64,000 nucleotides of DNA from an uncultured Gammaproteobacteria bacterium (lineage in GTDB: Bacteria; Pseudomonadota; Gammaproteobacteria; Arenicellales; JAANXG01): the NCBI GenBank assembly GCA_947259705.1, contig CAMYNL010000010.1, positions 1 to 64,000 of the forward strand. Direction: 5' to 3'. The position numbers were made by a program, and so were the translations under genes. The notes under the pieces are model-generated. The model was given only the letters and a program-made list of their open reading frames with translations. It ran no database searches and had not been told where the DNA came from. Positions 47,231 to 56,176 of the stretch are shown piece after piece; position 1 is the stretch's first letter; every line of letters starts with the position of its first letter.

Positions 47231-47725
47231 TCAGGCCTCGTCGGGGAGGAATTTAAGGACCACACCGTTGTTGCAGTAACGCAGTCCGGTCGGCTGCGGG
47301 CCGTCATTGAACACGTGACCGTGATGGCCGCCGCAGCGGGCGCAGTGGTACTCGGTGCGCGGCAGAATCAGCTTGAAGTCACGCCTGGTATTCACCGCGC
47401 CCTCCAGCACATCGTAGAAGCTGGGCCAGCCGGTGCCGCTGTCGTACTTGGTGTCTGAACTGAACAGCGGGTTGTCACAACCCGCGCACAAATAGGTGCC
47501 CTGCCGCTTCTCTTCGTTCAACGGGCTGGTCCACGGCCGCTCGGTGCCTTGGTCGCGCAGCACTTCGTACTGGGCGGGCGTCAGCAGACGCCGCCACTCC
47601 TCATCGCTGCGAACGATACCGTCTGTGTTCATGGAATGCTCCTGCGCACCGGCTGTTACGCGATTATAAATCAGCGGAGCGAAGGCCAGCCCCGTCAGGG
47701 TCAGTGTGAATCGACGTCGGTTCAT
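47231..47725 (-). CDS. msrB: Exported methionine-R-sulfoxide reductase MsrB
   Basis: A 164-residue MsrB that reduces the R epimer of methionine sulfoxide. It starts with a twin-arginine-like leader (MNRRRFTLTLTGLAFAP), so it should work in the periplasm. Zinc Cys pairs are CAGC and CARC; the catalytic Cys is in GLRYCNNGVVLKF, where many MsrBs have Asn-Ser after the Ile. GTGWPSF and GGHHGHVFNDG are family blocks. It lies 62 bases after msrA, in the operon with the bufferin genes. Confidence 0.92.
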   Translation of the reverse strand: MNRRRFTLTLTGLAFAPLIYNRVTAGAQEHSMNTDGIVRSDEEWRRLLTPAQYEVLRDQGTERPWTSPLNEEKRQGTYLCAGCDNPLFSSDTKYDSGTGWPSFYDVLEGAVNTRRDFKLILPRTEYHCARCGGHHGHVFNDGPQPTGLRYCNNGVVLKFLPDEA

Positions 47726-47787
47726 GGTTAGGTTGCTCCACAAATGCTGTTGGCGTACTGCGTAGGATCAGTTGAATAACTCGCCGC

Positions 47788-48420
47788 TCAGTGCCGCGTA
47801 CCCGCGCGCTGCTTGCCCCATAGCGCCTGCAGACGCTTGTCGCGTCCGCAGCCGTGACGATAGAACTTGTAGCGGAATGGATTTCGCTGATAGTAGTCCT
47901 GGTGGTAGTCCTCCGCGGGATAAAAGACGGTGACCGCGGTGATTTCGGTGACAATGGGCTGGTCGAGGACCCGGCTGGCATCGAGCCGGCCCCGGGACGC
48001 CTCCGCCAAACGTTTCTGTTCCTCGTCGTGATAGAAGATCCCGGTGCGGTACTGGTCGCCACGATCGCAGAACTGCCCCTTTGCATCCAGCGGGTCGATA
48101 TTGCGCCAGAACACCTCCAGCAGCGTCTCGTAGCCCACCCTGGCCGGATCGTACACGACCTGCACCGCCTCGGTGTGGCCAGTGCCTCCTGCCGACACCT
48201 GTTTGTAGTTCGGAGCGGGTACATGCCCACCGGTATACCCGGAGGTGGTGGAGATCACGCCATCCAGTGCGTCAAAGGGCGGCTCCATGCACCAGAAGCA
48301 GCCGCCCGCAAAGGTCGCGGTGGCGGGCTGCTGGTCGGCCGCCAGGGCGGGGCCCGCGCAGCACGCCGCCAGGGCCAGAGTAGTTACCAGTCGTTTCATG
48401 TTGGATATCTCACATTTCAT
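47788..48420 (-). CDS. msrA: Exported methionine-S-sulfoxide reductase MsrA
   Basis: A 210-residue MsrA for the S epimer of methionine sulfoxide. The catalytic Cys is in GGCFWCMEPPF, and GYTGGHVPAPNYKQVSAGGTGHTEAVQV is the family core; recycling Cys residues are near the C terminus (FYRHGCGRD). A Sec signal (LVTTLALAACCAGPALAAD) predicts export. ATG 48420 overlaps the bufC stop as ATGA, so it is translationally coupled to bufC; ATG 48399 is the alternative. Together with MsrB it repairs envelope proteins oxidised, for example, under copper stress. Confidence 0.92.
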   Translation of the reverse strand: MKCEISNMKRLVTTLALAACCAGPALAADQQPATATFAGGCFWCMEPPFDALDGVISTTSGYTGGHVPAPNYKQVSAGGTGHTEAVQVVYDPARVGYETLLEVFWRNIDPLDAKGQFCDRGDQYRTGIFYHDEEQKRLAEASRGRLDASRVLDQPIVTEITAVTVFYPAEDYHQDYYQRNPFRYKFYRHGCGRDKRLQALWGKQRAGTRH

Positions 48421-49187
48421 GTCGTCAATTCGCTCACCAGTCCGTGGGACAGCCAGGTTTTGAGGAAACCGGCCGCCCGCAGCGCCAGGCTCCCGGCAGG
48501 TATTCCCGACGCCGCAAGACCTTCGCACAGGGCGGCGAACGTGGCGCCGGAAGCCACCGCCCCCAGCGCCGCGCGCTCGTCCGCTTGCAGGGAGCGGTAG
48601 CGCGTTACCAGCCCGTCTCGCCATATCAGACAGGAGCCGGGCCGGGCCAGCGTTCGGTGGGCGGGAACCGGATGCGCTGCTTTCACAGACCGCCAGATGT
48701 TCAGTGTGTTCCATGAAAGCATCTGAATACGCACTGACGGATGCAGCCGAAGCCGCACCGCCGGCCAGTCAGGGGCCGGGATCGCGCCGGCAGCCTGCGG
48801 TGCAACCACGGGCGCGTCGCGGGCATCGAAGGCGGCGGCCAGCTTCCATTCGAAAGCGGCAAGTTCCGCGAGATGGCCGCGACCGTTGCGGCGCAGAAAA
48901 GCCGGCAGCCGACGGCCGAACCAGCGCAGGGAATAATGCGTGGAAGGACTGGCCTGTAGATAGCTGTGGCACAGCTCGCGGAACGGCTCTTCGCCCAGCA
49001 CCGCTTGCAGCACCGCATAATCCGTGCCCAGCGCCTCCACCAGCCGGGCGCGGTAGGCATGAGCGTAGATCGCCAGACGCTGGTCGCGCCCCGGGCCCCG
49101 GGATACGTCGATGTAATGCTCGATGCCGGGATGGTTCGACATGACATGGCGCCGGAACGCCGCCTGCAGTTCGCTCAGACCCGGCAT
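48417..49187 (-). CDS. bufC: Bufferin MNIO partner protein (DUF2063)
   Basis: A 256-residue protein of the DUF2063/HvfC family, the precursor-delivery partner of MNIO enzymes. The N-terminal helical domain ([43 protein letters not shown], about residues 5-90) is diagnostic; the second domain (about 110-250) includes [20 protein letters not shown] 49187 lies 13 bases inside the end of bufB, so translation is coupled. The longer upstream frame belongs to the bufB shadow. Confidence 0.9.
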   Translation of the reverse strand: MPGLSELQAAFRRHVMSNHPGIEHYIDVSRGPGRDQRLAIYAHAYRARLVEALGTDYAVLQAVLGEEPFRELCHSYLQASPSTHYSLRWFGRRLPAFLRRNGRGHLAELAAFEWKLAAAFDARDAPVVAPQAAGAIPAPDWPAVRLRLHPSVRIQMLSWNTLNIWRSVKAAHPVPAHRTLARPGSCLIWRDGLVTRYRSLQADERAALGAVASGATFAALCEGLAASGIPAGSLALRAAGFLKTWLSHGLVSELTT

Positions 49188-50056
49188 CGGCGATTCTCCA
49201 GCACCCGGAACCCGATGCGGCGCGCCTGTTCCACTTCGCTCACGAGTTCGGTGAGTGGCGGCAGCCTGTCGTCCCGCTCGATGAGCGTGGAGACCGGGCC
49301 GAAGTGAGCCAATGCCTTGGCGTACAGCTCCCACACCGGCGCCACCACGGGATGGTCGTGGGTGTCGATGATGAAATCCCCATAGTCCGTATGGCCCGCC
49401 AGGTGGAATTGCTGGACACGCTCCGCCGGTAAGCCGTAGACGTATTCCTGCGGTGAGAAACCATGATTGACCGCGCTGACGTAAATATTGTTGATATCCA
49501 GCAGAATCAGGCAGTCCGCCTCCTGCGCCACCGCGCCCAGGAACTCCCACTCGCTCATCTCCGAGCCGCGGTAGCTGACATAGCTGGACACATTCTCCAG
49601 CAGGATCCGGCGGCCAAGGTAATCCTGCACCCGGCGCACCCGCTCCGCCACGTGTTTCACCGCCTCGGAGGTGTGGGGCAGCGGCATCAGGTCATGCAGA
49701 TTACGTCCGGCCTGCCCGGTCCAGCACAGATGGTCCGATATCCATGCCGGCTGCACCCGGTCGGCCAGTGCTTTCAGGTCCTTGAGGTATGCCAGGTCCA
49801 GGGGGTCGGTGCCGCCCACGGAGAGCGAGACGCCGTGCATCACCAGCGGATAGCGCTCGCTGAACCGTTCCAGGTAATGCAGCGGCTTGCCGCCCTGCAC
49901 CATGTAGTTTTCCGACAGGATCTCGAACCAGTCCACCTCCGGGTCCGCGTCCAGGATGTCCTGGTAATGCTCCGGTCGCAGGCCCAGGCCGTAGCCCAGC
50001 CAGGGCATCGCCCCCGTGTCCAGGTCGAGATCCACTGCCGCGGCGGGTGCGTTCAA
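49175..50056 (-). CDS. bufB: Multinuclear non-haem iron oxidase (DUF692, bufferin maturase)
   Basis: A 293-residue MNIO enzyme with a TIM-barrel fold that oxidatively converts peptide Cys residues into heterocycles. Metal-ligand candidates line up with the MbnB/HvfB family: His74 ([12 protein letters not shown]), His109 (SDHLCW), Glu154 (LLENVSSYV), Asp187-Asn190 (LLDINNIY), His218 and His222 ([10 protein letters not shown]), Asp231 and His233 (DTHDHP) and Glu260. It sits after the bufA precursor and a hairpin, and before bufC. No radical-SAM or other RiPP enzyme is adjacent. Confidence 0.93.
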   Translation of the reverse strand: MNAPAAAVDLDLDTGAMPWLGYGLGLRPEHYQDILDADPEVDWFEILSENYMVQGGKPLHYLERFSERYPLVMHGVSLSVGGTDPLDLAYLKDLKALADRVQPAWISDHLCWTGQAGRNLHDLMPLPHTSEAVKHVAERVRRVQDYLGRRILLENVSSYVSYRGSEMSEWEFLGAVAQEADCLILLDINNIYVSAVNHGFSPQEYVYGLPAERVQQFHLAGHTDYGDFIIDTHDHPVVAPVWELYAKALAHFGPVSTLIERDDRLPPLTELVSEVEQARRIGFRVLENRRCRV

Positions 50057-50090
50057 TTCCTTGTCCTCATTGCGAGTCGGGATCGGAAAA

Positions 50091-50112
50091 GGGGGCGGGC
50101 TTGGCCGCCCCC
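50091..50112 (-). terminator. Intrinsic-type hairpin between bufA and bufB
   Basis: On the minus strand GGGGGCGG, loop CCAAGC, CCGCCCCC, then TTTTCC: a perfect 8-bp GC stem followed by a T-run, starting 15 bases after the bufA stop. It fits a partial terminator or attenuator that lets the precursor be made in excess over the enzymes. A 3'-stabilising role is the alternative. Confidence 0.75.
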
Positions 50113-50126
50113 GGTCTGTCCGTAGT

Positions 50127-50378
50127 CTATTCGCCGACCTCGCCGCCGATGGCGTCGCAGGCCTTCTTGCTCATGCTGACGAATCCCTGGCCCTTGCAGG
50201 CCGCCTGGCCCTTGCAGGCGTTACCGGCGGTCTTGCACTCGTTGTGGCCCTTGCACTTGTTCACGCCGTAGCACTGGACATTGGCGTCCTGGGCGGCGGC
50301 GGCGGTGATGGGCGCGCTGGCGAAGGCGCTGGCGGCGGCCAGGGCCAGGGCGATTCCCGTGGACTTTGTCATGTTCAT
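50127..50378 (-). CDS. bufA: Bufferin-type copper-binding RiPP precursor (6 Cys)
   Basis: An 83-residue precursor with a Sec signal ([21 protein letters not shown], residues 10-30) and a mature part with six Cys at 36, 42, 48, 55, 61 and 74. The core carries C-K-G/C-K-T repeats ([24 protein letters not shown]). This is the pattern of the 6/12-Cys bufferin precursors, distinct from the EGKCG type. A GGAG element about 10 bases upstream of the ATG is the likely ribosome site. After processing it should bind or buffer copper in the periplasm. It is the first gene of bufABC-msrA-msrB. Confidence 0.88.
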   Translation of the reverse strand: MNMTKSTGIALALAAASAFASAPITAAAAQDANVQCYGVNKCKGHNECKTAGNACKGQAACKGQGFVSMSKKACDAIGGEVGE

Positions 50379-50484
50379 TGGCTGTCTCCGTTGGATGTTT
50401 GATGATGTCGTGGAACCCCGGGCTGTGATCCCGGGCACCGCGGAGAAGACTACGAACGCCGCGTAAAGAAGAGATAACGGAAGC

Positions 50485-51579
50485 TTAAAGATTCGGTAAA
50501 GACGGCGTCCCCGGTCGGACAGGAAGGGTGAACCATATCGTCGTCCTGCCGTCCGCGCTCGCCGCCCCGACGGTGCCGTGATGGGCGACGACCAGCTCCT
50601 TGACGATGGAGAGTCCGATCCCGGCGCCGCCCTGGTCCCGCGATCGCGACTTGTCGGCACGGTAGAAGCGCTCGAAAATGAACGGCACATCAGCTGCGGC
50701 AATGCCCTCGCCGCTGTTGCTGAAGCTGACGCGTATCCCCTCCTCCACATGCTCCGCCGTTATGTCGATGGTGCTACCTGGCGGCGCATATCGCACGGCG
50801 TTGTCGATCAGGTTGCGTACCGCCTGCAGCAGCTTGTCGTGGTCCGCCTCCACCATCTCCGTACCAGCCGTGAACCGCACAGCCACCTTCAGGTCCTTGT
50901 TCTCGAGTCGCAGGCGCTCGAGCTCCAGCACCTCATCCACGAGGTCCCGCAGCGATACCTGCCTAAAATTCAGGTCCATGGCGGCCGCATCCGCACGCGC
51001 CAGGGAAAGCAGATCCTCCGACAGCTTTACCAACCGCAGGATCTCCGAATGCAGAATATCGAAGGTTTCGGCCGAAGGCGGGATGACGCCGTCATGAAGG
51101 GCCTCCAGGTAGCCGCGGATATTGGTGAGCGGAGTGCGCAGCTCATGGGCGACGTCGGCAACCATTGTCTTGCGCAATTGCTCGATCCGGTTCAGGCTGT
51201 CGGCCATGTGGTTGAAGGCCGCCCCCAGGCGCCCGACCTCGTCGCCAGAGGTCACCCGCACCCGTGCCTGGTAGTCCCCGGCTGAGAGTTTCTTCGTTAC
51301 TTCCATCATCTCCGACAGGGGCTGCAGGACCCTGCGGGTCAGCAGAAAGCTCAGCGCTGCGGCGATCGCCAGGGCGCACAGGATCGCCCACAGCAGGTAA
51401 CGGTGGATGGCGTTCAGGAACATCCCGTGCGCCTCGTCGGGAGAGATGTGGTACTCGTCCATCAGCACCGTGAAATAGTCCGCCGCGAGGTAGTCGATGG
51501 CGAGCCAGAGGATGACAACCACCCCCGCAATGACCAGGATGTTGATCGCCAGCAGTTTGAGCAGCAGCCGGTTATGCAC
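50485..51579 (-). CDS. Sensor histidine kinase (BaeS-like)
   Basis: A 364-residue membrane kinase: TM1 at residues 8-30, a short periplasmic loop (about 31-58), TM2 at 60-80, HAMP at 80-132, and [14 protein letters not shown] with His145, [13 protein letters not shown] and [13 protein letters not shown] for the catalytic domain. The loop is too small for a folded ligand domain, as in envelope-stress kinases. It directly precedes bufA on the same strand (107-base gap) and follows its regulator by 14 bases. Confidence 0.93.
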   Translation of the reverse strand: MHNRLLLKLLAINILVIAGVVVILWLAIDYLAADYFTVLMDEYHISPDEAHGMFLNAIHRYLLWAILCALAIAAALSFLLTRRVLQPLSEMMEVTKKLSAGDYQARVRVTSGDEVGRLGAAFNHMADSLNRIEQLRKTMVADVAHELRTPLTNIRGYLEALHDGVIPPSAETFDILHSEILRLVKLSEDLLSLARADAAAMDLNFRQVSLRDLVDEVLELERLRLENKDLKVAVRFTAGTEMVEADHDKLLQAVRNLIDNAVRYAPPGSTIDITAEHVEEGIRVSFSNSGEGIAAADVPFIFERFYRADKSRSRDQGGAGIGLSIVKELVVAHHGTVGAASADGRTTIWFTLPVRPGTPSLPNL

Positions 51580-51593
51580 GCTCCGTACTCCGT

Positions 51594-52289
51594 CTAGCGC
51601 CGGTCGGCGAAGCGGTAACCGGTGCCGCGCACGGTAAGAATGAGGCGGGGATTGGTGGGATCCGCCTCGATCTTGCGGCGCAGCTTTCCGATGTGCACGT
51701 CGATCACGCGGTCCACCACTACCTGCCCGCGAAGCTGCAGGTGGTTCAGCAGCTGTTCGCGGGAGAAAGCCCGGCCCGGGAAACTCATGAAGATATGCAA
51801 CAGCCGGTACTCAGAGGGTGTCAGCGCCAATGGGCGGTCGTGCAGGGTCACCAGCTGCTTGTCCGGATCCAGCAGCAGGCCGTCCTGAGCCAGCACCTGC
51901 TGGCCGGCCTGCCCCGCTGACTCGGTGCGCCGCAGTATGGCCTTGACACGTTCCACCAGTTCGCGCGGACTGAAAGGCTTGACCACGTAGTCATCCGCGG
52001 CCAGGGCGAATCCGAGCACACGGTCGACCTCCTCACCCCGCGCCGTCAGCATCAGGATGGGCACGTTGGAATGGCTCCTGATCTCCTTGCATACCGCCCA
52101 GCCGTCGAGCCTTGGCAGCATCAGGTCCAGGATGACGAATCGTGGCCGGCACTGGCGTTCCAGCCGCAGCGCCTGTTCGCCGTCATGCGCGGTGACGGTC
52201 GGGAAGCCTTCGCGCTCCAGGTAGGTCTGCACCAGTGACGCGATGTTCTTGTCGTCCTCTACGATCAGTATGGGGCCCGCTGTGCCCAA
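51594..52289 (-). CDS. OmpR-family response regulator (BaeR-like)
   Basis: A 231-residue regulator with receiver Asp55 (FVILDLMLP), Lys in VVKPFSP (near 105) and a winged helix (LTPSEYRLLHIFMSFPGRAFSREQLL, LTVRGTGYRF). It is the first gene of the pair with the kinase at 50485. By position it is the best candidate for controlling bufABC and msrAB in answer to copper or oxidant stress; the sequence does not show a binding site. Confidence 0.93.
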   Translation of the reverse strand: MGTAGPILIVEDDKNIASLVQTYLEREGFPTVTAHDGEQALRLERQCRPRFVILDLMLPRLDGWAVCKEIRSHSNVPILMLTARGEEVDRVLGFALAADDYVVKPFSPRELVERVKAILRRTESAGQAGQQVLAQDGLLLDPDKQLVTLHDRPLALTPSEYRLLHIFMSFPGRAFSREQLLNHLQLRGQVVVDRVIDVHIGKLRRKIEADPTNPRLILTVRGTGYRFADRR

Positions 52290-52496
52290 GCTGCTCTCTC
52301 CCGTGTGGGTTCACCGGCCGCGGCGATACCGACCTCACGGCGGTTGCGTGCAGCAGTCATGATCGCAGGTATTCAGGACCGCAGCCGCGATCGTCGCCTA
52401 CCTGCGCCATGCACCGCCACTTCGACGCGACGGCCGCCGGGTCGGAACATGCAGCCAGACAGGACGATGTGACAACCCCGAAATGGGATTCGTTCC

Positions 52497-54350
52497 TCAT
52501 CGCCCCGGACCCGCTCCTTGCCGTGAGTGGATGCCGTGATACTTACCCCTGCCCAGACGCAACTGGTTCAGCGTTGCCTCCAGCGATGGTTCCGGCACCG
52601 AGAGCAGCAGCTCCCGGTCGGCGATCTCCAGCAGCCCGATCAGGCCGTTGGCCGCATGACAGACGGCGTCGGTCCTCACCGACTCCTCCCTGGGGTTGCG
52701 CATCAGGCCGCCCATGGCGTTCTCGGGCCGCGGTATATGGAAGCTGTTTGCCTCGGCATAGGTGTTCTGAATCAGCCAGCGGCTGGCCAGCACCACCGAA
52801 TCCCGGTACCGGTCGCAGTCGGGTCGGCTCAGGATGATGCAACGGCGATAGATCTCCACCATCACCTCGTTGATCCACGCATTGCCGCTGGTGGCACTGG
52901 TATCGCTGAAGCGGCCATGATTGTAGATGTCTGTTTCGTCTCTTGCCTGTCGCGCCAGCATCGCATCCGCCGAGCGGAACACGACCCCGAGATTGCTGTC
53001 ATCCTCAGCGGCACGGGCATAATCAAGCAGCGCCATCGCCACCCAACTGGTGGTGATGGTGCCGACCTTACCCCGCACTTCGTCGACCAGGAGCGCACCC
53101 TCCTCCTCAATGGTCTGCATCAGCCGATGCGCAATGCTGGTGGCGCCCGTGAGGTAGCGTTGCGCCTGTGTTACCTGGTATAGACGCGACAACGCGGAGA
53201 GCACCTGGCTGTTATAGAACAGCGAAAAGCGCCCGGGCGGGGTGGCGGTCCCCGACCCCGTATCCGCCTCCGAGGGCAAGGTACCGTCAGGGCGCTGCAT
53301 CCCCAGCAGCCAGTTCCCGGCCTGCACGGCGGCGTCCAGGTATTTATCGTCATCAACTCTGAGATAGAGTTCCAGCAGGGTGAATATAGTCTTCGCCGTG
53401 GTCCCTACCGGGAAGCGCTTTTCCTTCTCCTGGCTGCCCGGGTGGTAGGCATAGTGAAAAGCCCCCGCATTGTCACCCGCGCTCTGCTGCATAAAGAGGA
53501 TGAAATCCGCGATTGGCCGCACGCTGGCCTCCACGTCCTCGTCCCGCGACAGATCATTCGTCCGCAGCAGCGAGTACAGGCTCGAGGCCGTGTAGATGGT
53601 GCGCAGTTGTTGCTCGAAACGGTCCTCAAGCGCGTCATATTTCTTGGGGAACCCGTGCAGTCGCGGATGCTTGGCGCGCAGCAGGTAGCTTTTCGCCGCC
53701 TCCACCTGCGCCCTCACCCGCTTAGTGGTCAAGCGCCGCAGGGCGACGATCTCCCCGACCAGTTCCATCCCCTTTCCATCATGCTCGATGATCGAGAGGC
53801 GCCGTCCGGGCGGATACTCGAAGCTGACCAGGAATCGCGCGCCCGGCAGAGAGTTGGGTTCGAGCACCGCACGACCCCGTCGGCGTATCGCGCGCCCAAC
53901 CGCCTTGCTCAGCGCCTCGTCCAGATAACCACCGGCGGCGGCGCCGACGCCGATCTTCCGGCCCCCGTAGAAGACCGATACGGAAAGCTGCCAGTGTCCG
54001 TCCCAGTGCCGTACCTCAGCGGGATGCTCGGCGCCCCCCGTCAGCGATTGATTCGCCGCCGCACGCACAATACTCACCACCGCGTCCCTGAATGGGCCGA
54101 GTTCCGAGATCGCCGACGCCGTGACCGGTGAGCGGTCCGCGGCGGACGGGCTCGACGGCGCGGCGGCCGCAATGGCGGCGAGCATGATGACCAGGGTGAT
54201 GGCCGGGGCCGAGCCGGTCGAATTCGGCCCGCGGCCGCGCGGCCGGAACCGCGAGGCATGAGCGCCCACCCGCCGGAGGGCGTGTTGCCGCCACCCCACC
54301 AGGGAGTCGTCGACATCATCGACCTGTCGTCGAGGCACCGGCTGCGCCAT
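52497..54350 (-). CDS. Membrane-anchored six-hairpin (alpha/alpha) barrel protein
   Basis: A protein of about 617 residues; the start is uncertain (ATG 54350, 54374, 54380 or 54437). A hydrophobic segment near residues 50-72 (ITLVIMLAAIAAAAPSS) anchors or exports it. Residues about 85-250 resemble an AMMECR1-like domain (HWQLSVSVFYGGRKIG, ARFLVSFEYPP). The C-terminal about 370 residues are an alpha/alpha toroid with repeated YLDAAVQAGNWLLGMQRPDGTLP, WVAMALLDYARAAED and GRFSDTSATSGNAWINEVMVEIYRRC elements, as in glycoside hydrolases and epimerases of the six-hairpin superfamily. The function is not recognised. It diverges from the N-formylglutamate-amidohydrolase-like gene. Confidence 0.6.
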   Translation of the reverse strand: MAQPVPRRQVDDVDDSLVGWRQHALRRVGAHASRFRPRGRGPNSTGSAPAITLVIMLAAIAAAAPSSPSAADRSPVTASAISELGPFRDAVVSIVRAAANQSLTGGAEHPAEVRHWDGHWQLSVSVFYGGRKIGVGAAAGGYLDEALSKAVGRAIRRRGRAVLEPNSLPGARFLVSFEYPPGRRLSIIEHDGKGMELVGEIVALRRLTTKRVRAQVEAAKSYLLRAKHPRLHGFPKKYDALEDRFEQQLRTIYTASSLYSLLRTNDLSRDEDVEASVRPIADFILFMQQSAGDNAGAFHYAYHPGSQEKEKRFPVGTTAKTIFTLLELYLRVDDDKYLDAAVQAGNWLLGMQRPDGTLPSEADTGSGTATPPGRFSLFYNSQVLSALSRLYQVTQAQRYLTGATSIAHRLMQTIEEEGALLVDEVRGKVGTITTSWVAMALLDYARAAEDDSNLGVVFRSADAMLARQARDETDIYNHGRFSDTSATSGNAWINEVMVEIYRRCIILSRPDCDRYRDSVVLASRWLIQNTYAEANSFHIPRPENAMGGLMRNPREESVRTDAVCHAANGLIGLLEIADRELLLSVPEPSLEATLNQLRLGRGKYHGIHSRQGAGPGR

Positions 54351-54685
54351 AGTGTCTGACCGAAATCCCTCCATACGCATGTCGTGTGGCCGACGATAGG
54401 CTGTCGCCAACCTCGGGAGCCGCCGGGCAGGCGGCAATTTGTTTATAGTACGTTATACCCATGGCAGGTCATACAGCCCAATACGGTCGCCTCCCGGTGG
54501 CGAAGGAAACCATTGCACATGACCGGAACTGCCTGACCGGACGCACCCTCTGCGCCGCTCGCCAGCGTCCTCCATCGCCGTCGGCGGCGGACCGGCGCGC
54601 TCCTCCGGTAACCGACCGCGCCAGAACCAGCGTCAGCGATCGCACGACCCGAGGTTTACGCAATAGGACAGCCTGGAAACGGTTC
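54351..54685. other. Divergent intergenic stretch
   Basis: About 335 bases between the membrane-anchored barrel and the amidohydrolase-like gene. It may contain the true N terminus of either gene. No other gene recognised. Confidence 0.4.
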
Positions 54686-55528
54686 ATGAATGCGGAGCCC
54701 CATGCAGCCCGCCATGTTTTTGGGGCATTGTTGTCGTCATTGCTCCTCATACCCTTTTGCCAGGCGGCGCCGGTGCCCGGAAGTGAACCGACTTCGTCTT
54801 CGGCGCTGGTCGATGCCCGGCCTGGTAACCTGCCGATCGTGATCCTGGCCCCCCACGGGGGGACGGCGGGGATCCCGGAAGTGCCGGCCCGTACCAGGGG
54901 CTCGAAGCTGACCGACAGCTATACCTCGGAGCTCGCGGAATCAACCGCCGTCCATATCGAGGAACTGCTGGGGGCCAGCCCCTACCTGGTAATCGCCCGG
55001 TTCAAGCGCCGGTACCTGGACGTCAACCGTAGCCGGGACGAAGGGGTTGAGAGCGAATTGGTGATGGATGTCTACGATGCATACCACGGCGCAGTGGCCA
55101 ACTTCGTGACCGAGATGCGGCGACGGTTTCCACGAGGCGCATTGTTGCTCGACATCCACGGACAGAAACAGGAACCGGCGACGATCTTTCGCGGCACCCG
55201 GGACGGGCTGACGGTAAACAGGATGCTGCACCGGCACGGGAGCAACGCCTTGACCGGGCCCCGGAGCATCATGGGCATATTGAAGTCCCGCGGCTACCAG
55301 GTCTTCCCGCCCGACCTCGGCGCGGCCTCTCAGCCTGAGCACCCGGACTTCGCAGGCGGATTTACTGTACAAACCTATGGCAGTCACCATGACGGCGGCA
55401 TCGACGCCATGCAGCTGGAGGTCGGTCGCGACTATCGACTCGATGCGGTGACTCGCCGGAAGCTGGCGCGCGACCTCGCCGAGGCCGTTGCCTCGTACTG
55501 CCAAAACTATCTGCAGTGCGGGGAGTGA
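54686..55528 (+). CDS. Exported N-formylglutamate amidohydrolase-like protein
   Basis: A 280-residue protein starting at ATG 54686 with a signal peptide (HVFGALLSSLLLIPFCQAA, residues 9-27). The fold resembles N-formylglutamate amidohydrolase: HGG near the first strand (ILAPHGGTAG), YLDVNRSRDEG, and LLLDIHGQ, with LEVGRDYRLD near the C terminus. His and Glu/Asp ligands for zinc are visible. Being exported, it probably acts on an extracytoplasmic amide or peptidoglycan rather than on formylglutamate. It is divergent from the 52497 gene, and the pair may cooperate. Confidence 0.7.
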   Translation: MNAEPHAARHVFGALLSSLLLIPFCQAAPVPGSEPTSSSALVDARPGNLPIVILAPHGGTAGIPEVPARTRGSKLTDSYTSELAESTAVHIEELLGASPYLVIARFKRRYLDVNRSRDEGVESELVMDVYDAYHGAVANFVTEMRRRFPRGALLLDIHGQKQEPATIFRGTRDGLTVNRMLHRHGSNALTGPRSIMGILKSRGYQVFPPDLGAASQPEHPDFAGGFTVQTYGSHHDGGIDAMQLEVGRDYRLDAVTRRKLARDLAEAVASYCQNYLQCGE

Positions 55529-55592
55529 GGCGGCACCCCGCCGCATCACCGCCCCGCACCCGGGGCGCCGTCTCGTGCGCCGGGTACGTGAA

Positions 55593-56153
55593 CTACGCGG
55601 GGCCTGACTCGCGTCCGCTTTCTTCCGGCCACTGCTGGGGTACCCGCCGCACCCTGTCCGTGTCGTAGCCCTCGCGCTCCAGCAGATCCAGGAGACGCTG
55701 ATAGTCCGCCTCCGGAATCTGCGGCGTGCGGGCCATGATCCAGACGTAGTCGCGCTTGCTGCGGCCGATGACCGTCTGTGTATAGTCGTCGTCGAGATAG
55801 ACGATGCGGTATTCGGACTTGAACGGCCAGATGAACTGCATGCCCCAGACCGCGTTGTTCTCATGGCGGACATAACCGGTCGGCTGGTAAACCTTAAGCG
55901 GACCATCAAAACCGCCATCACGGAAACGAAAATGGGTCGCCACCTTGCCGTCCGGGGTCAGCCGGTAGGATTCGACGGCGTTGTAGGCCCCTTTCTCGAT
56001 GAAGGTCGGGATGTTGGCAATCACGTACCAGTCACCCATGAACCTGTTAAGGTCTACGCTGGTCTCGGTCCGAATAGGGCTTACGGGCAAGGATTGACAA
56101 CCCGCCAAACCCAGCATCGCCGCCAGGGTCACCAGCAGGATTGACCGGTTCAT
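55593..56153 (-). CDS. blc: Blc-type lipocalin lipoprotein
   Basis: A 186-residue outer-membrane lipocalin. The lipobox LAGC gives Cys19 as the lipidated residue. The lipocalin GxW motif is FMGDWYVIA, followed by the barrel strands KVATHFRFRDG, WPFKSEYRIVYLDDDYTQTVIGRSKRDYVWIMARTP. Blc binds lysophospholipids or fatty acids and serves membrane repair. It is the last gene of a lipid-type operon starting at 58261. Confidence 0.9.
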   Translation of the reverse strand: MNRSILLVTLAAMLGLAGCQSLPVSPIRTETSVDLNRFMGDWYVIANIPTFIEKGAYNAVESYRLTPDGKVATHFRFRDGGFDGPLKVYQPTGYVRHENNAVWGMQFIWPFKSEYRIVYLDDDYTQTVIGRSKRDYVWIMARTPQIPEADYQRLLDLLEREGYDTDRVRRVPQQWPEESGRESGPA

Positions 56154-56176
56154 TGGGGACCTGCCAACTGCCAGGT

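Noticed and set aside
48420-48714. N-terminal extension of MsrA
   Set aside because: This part overlaps bufC in another frame, has no family resemblance, and the signal peptide begins only after ATG 48420/48399.
50417-50435. CCCGGG-N7-CCCGGG hairpin between the kinase and bufA as terminator
   Set aside because: No T-run on either strand and each arm is self-complementary; it may be part of the bufA leader, but the evidence is too weak.
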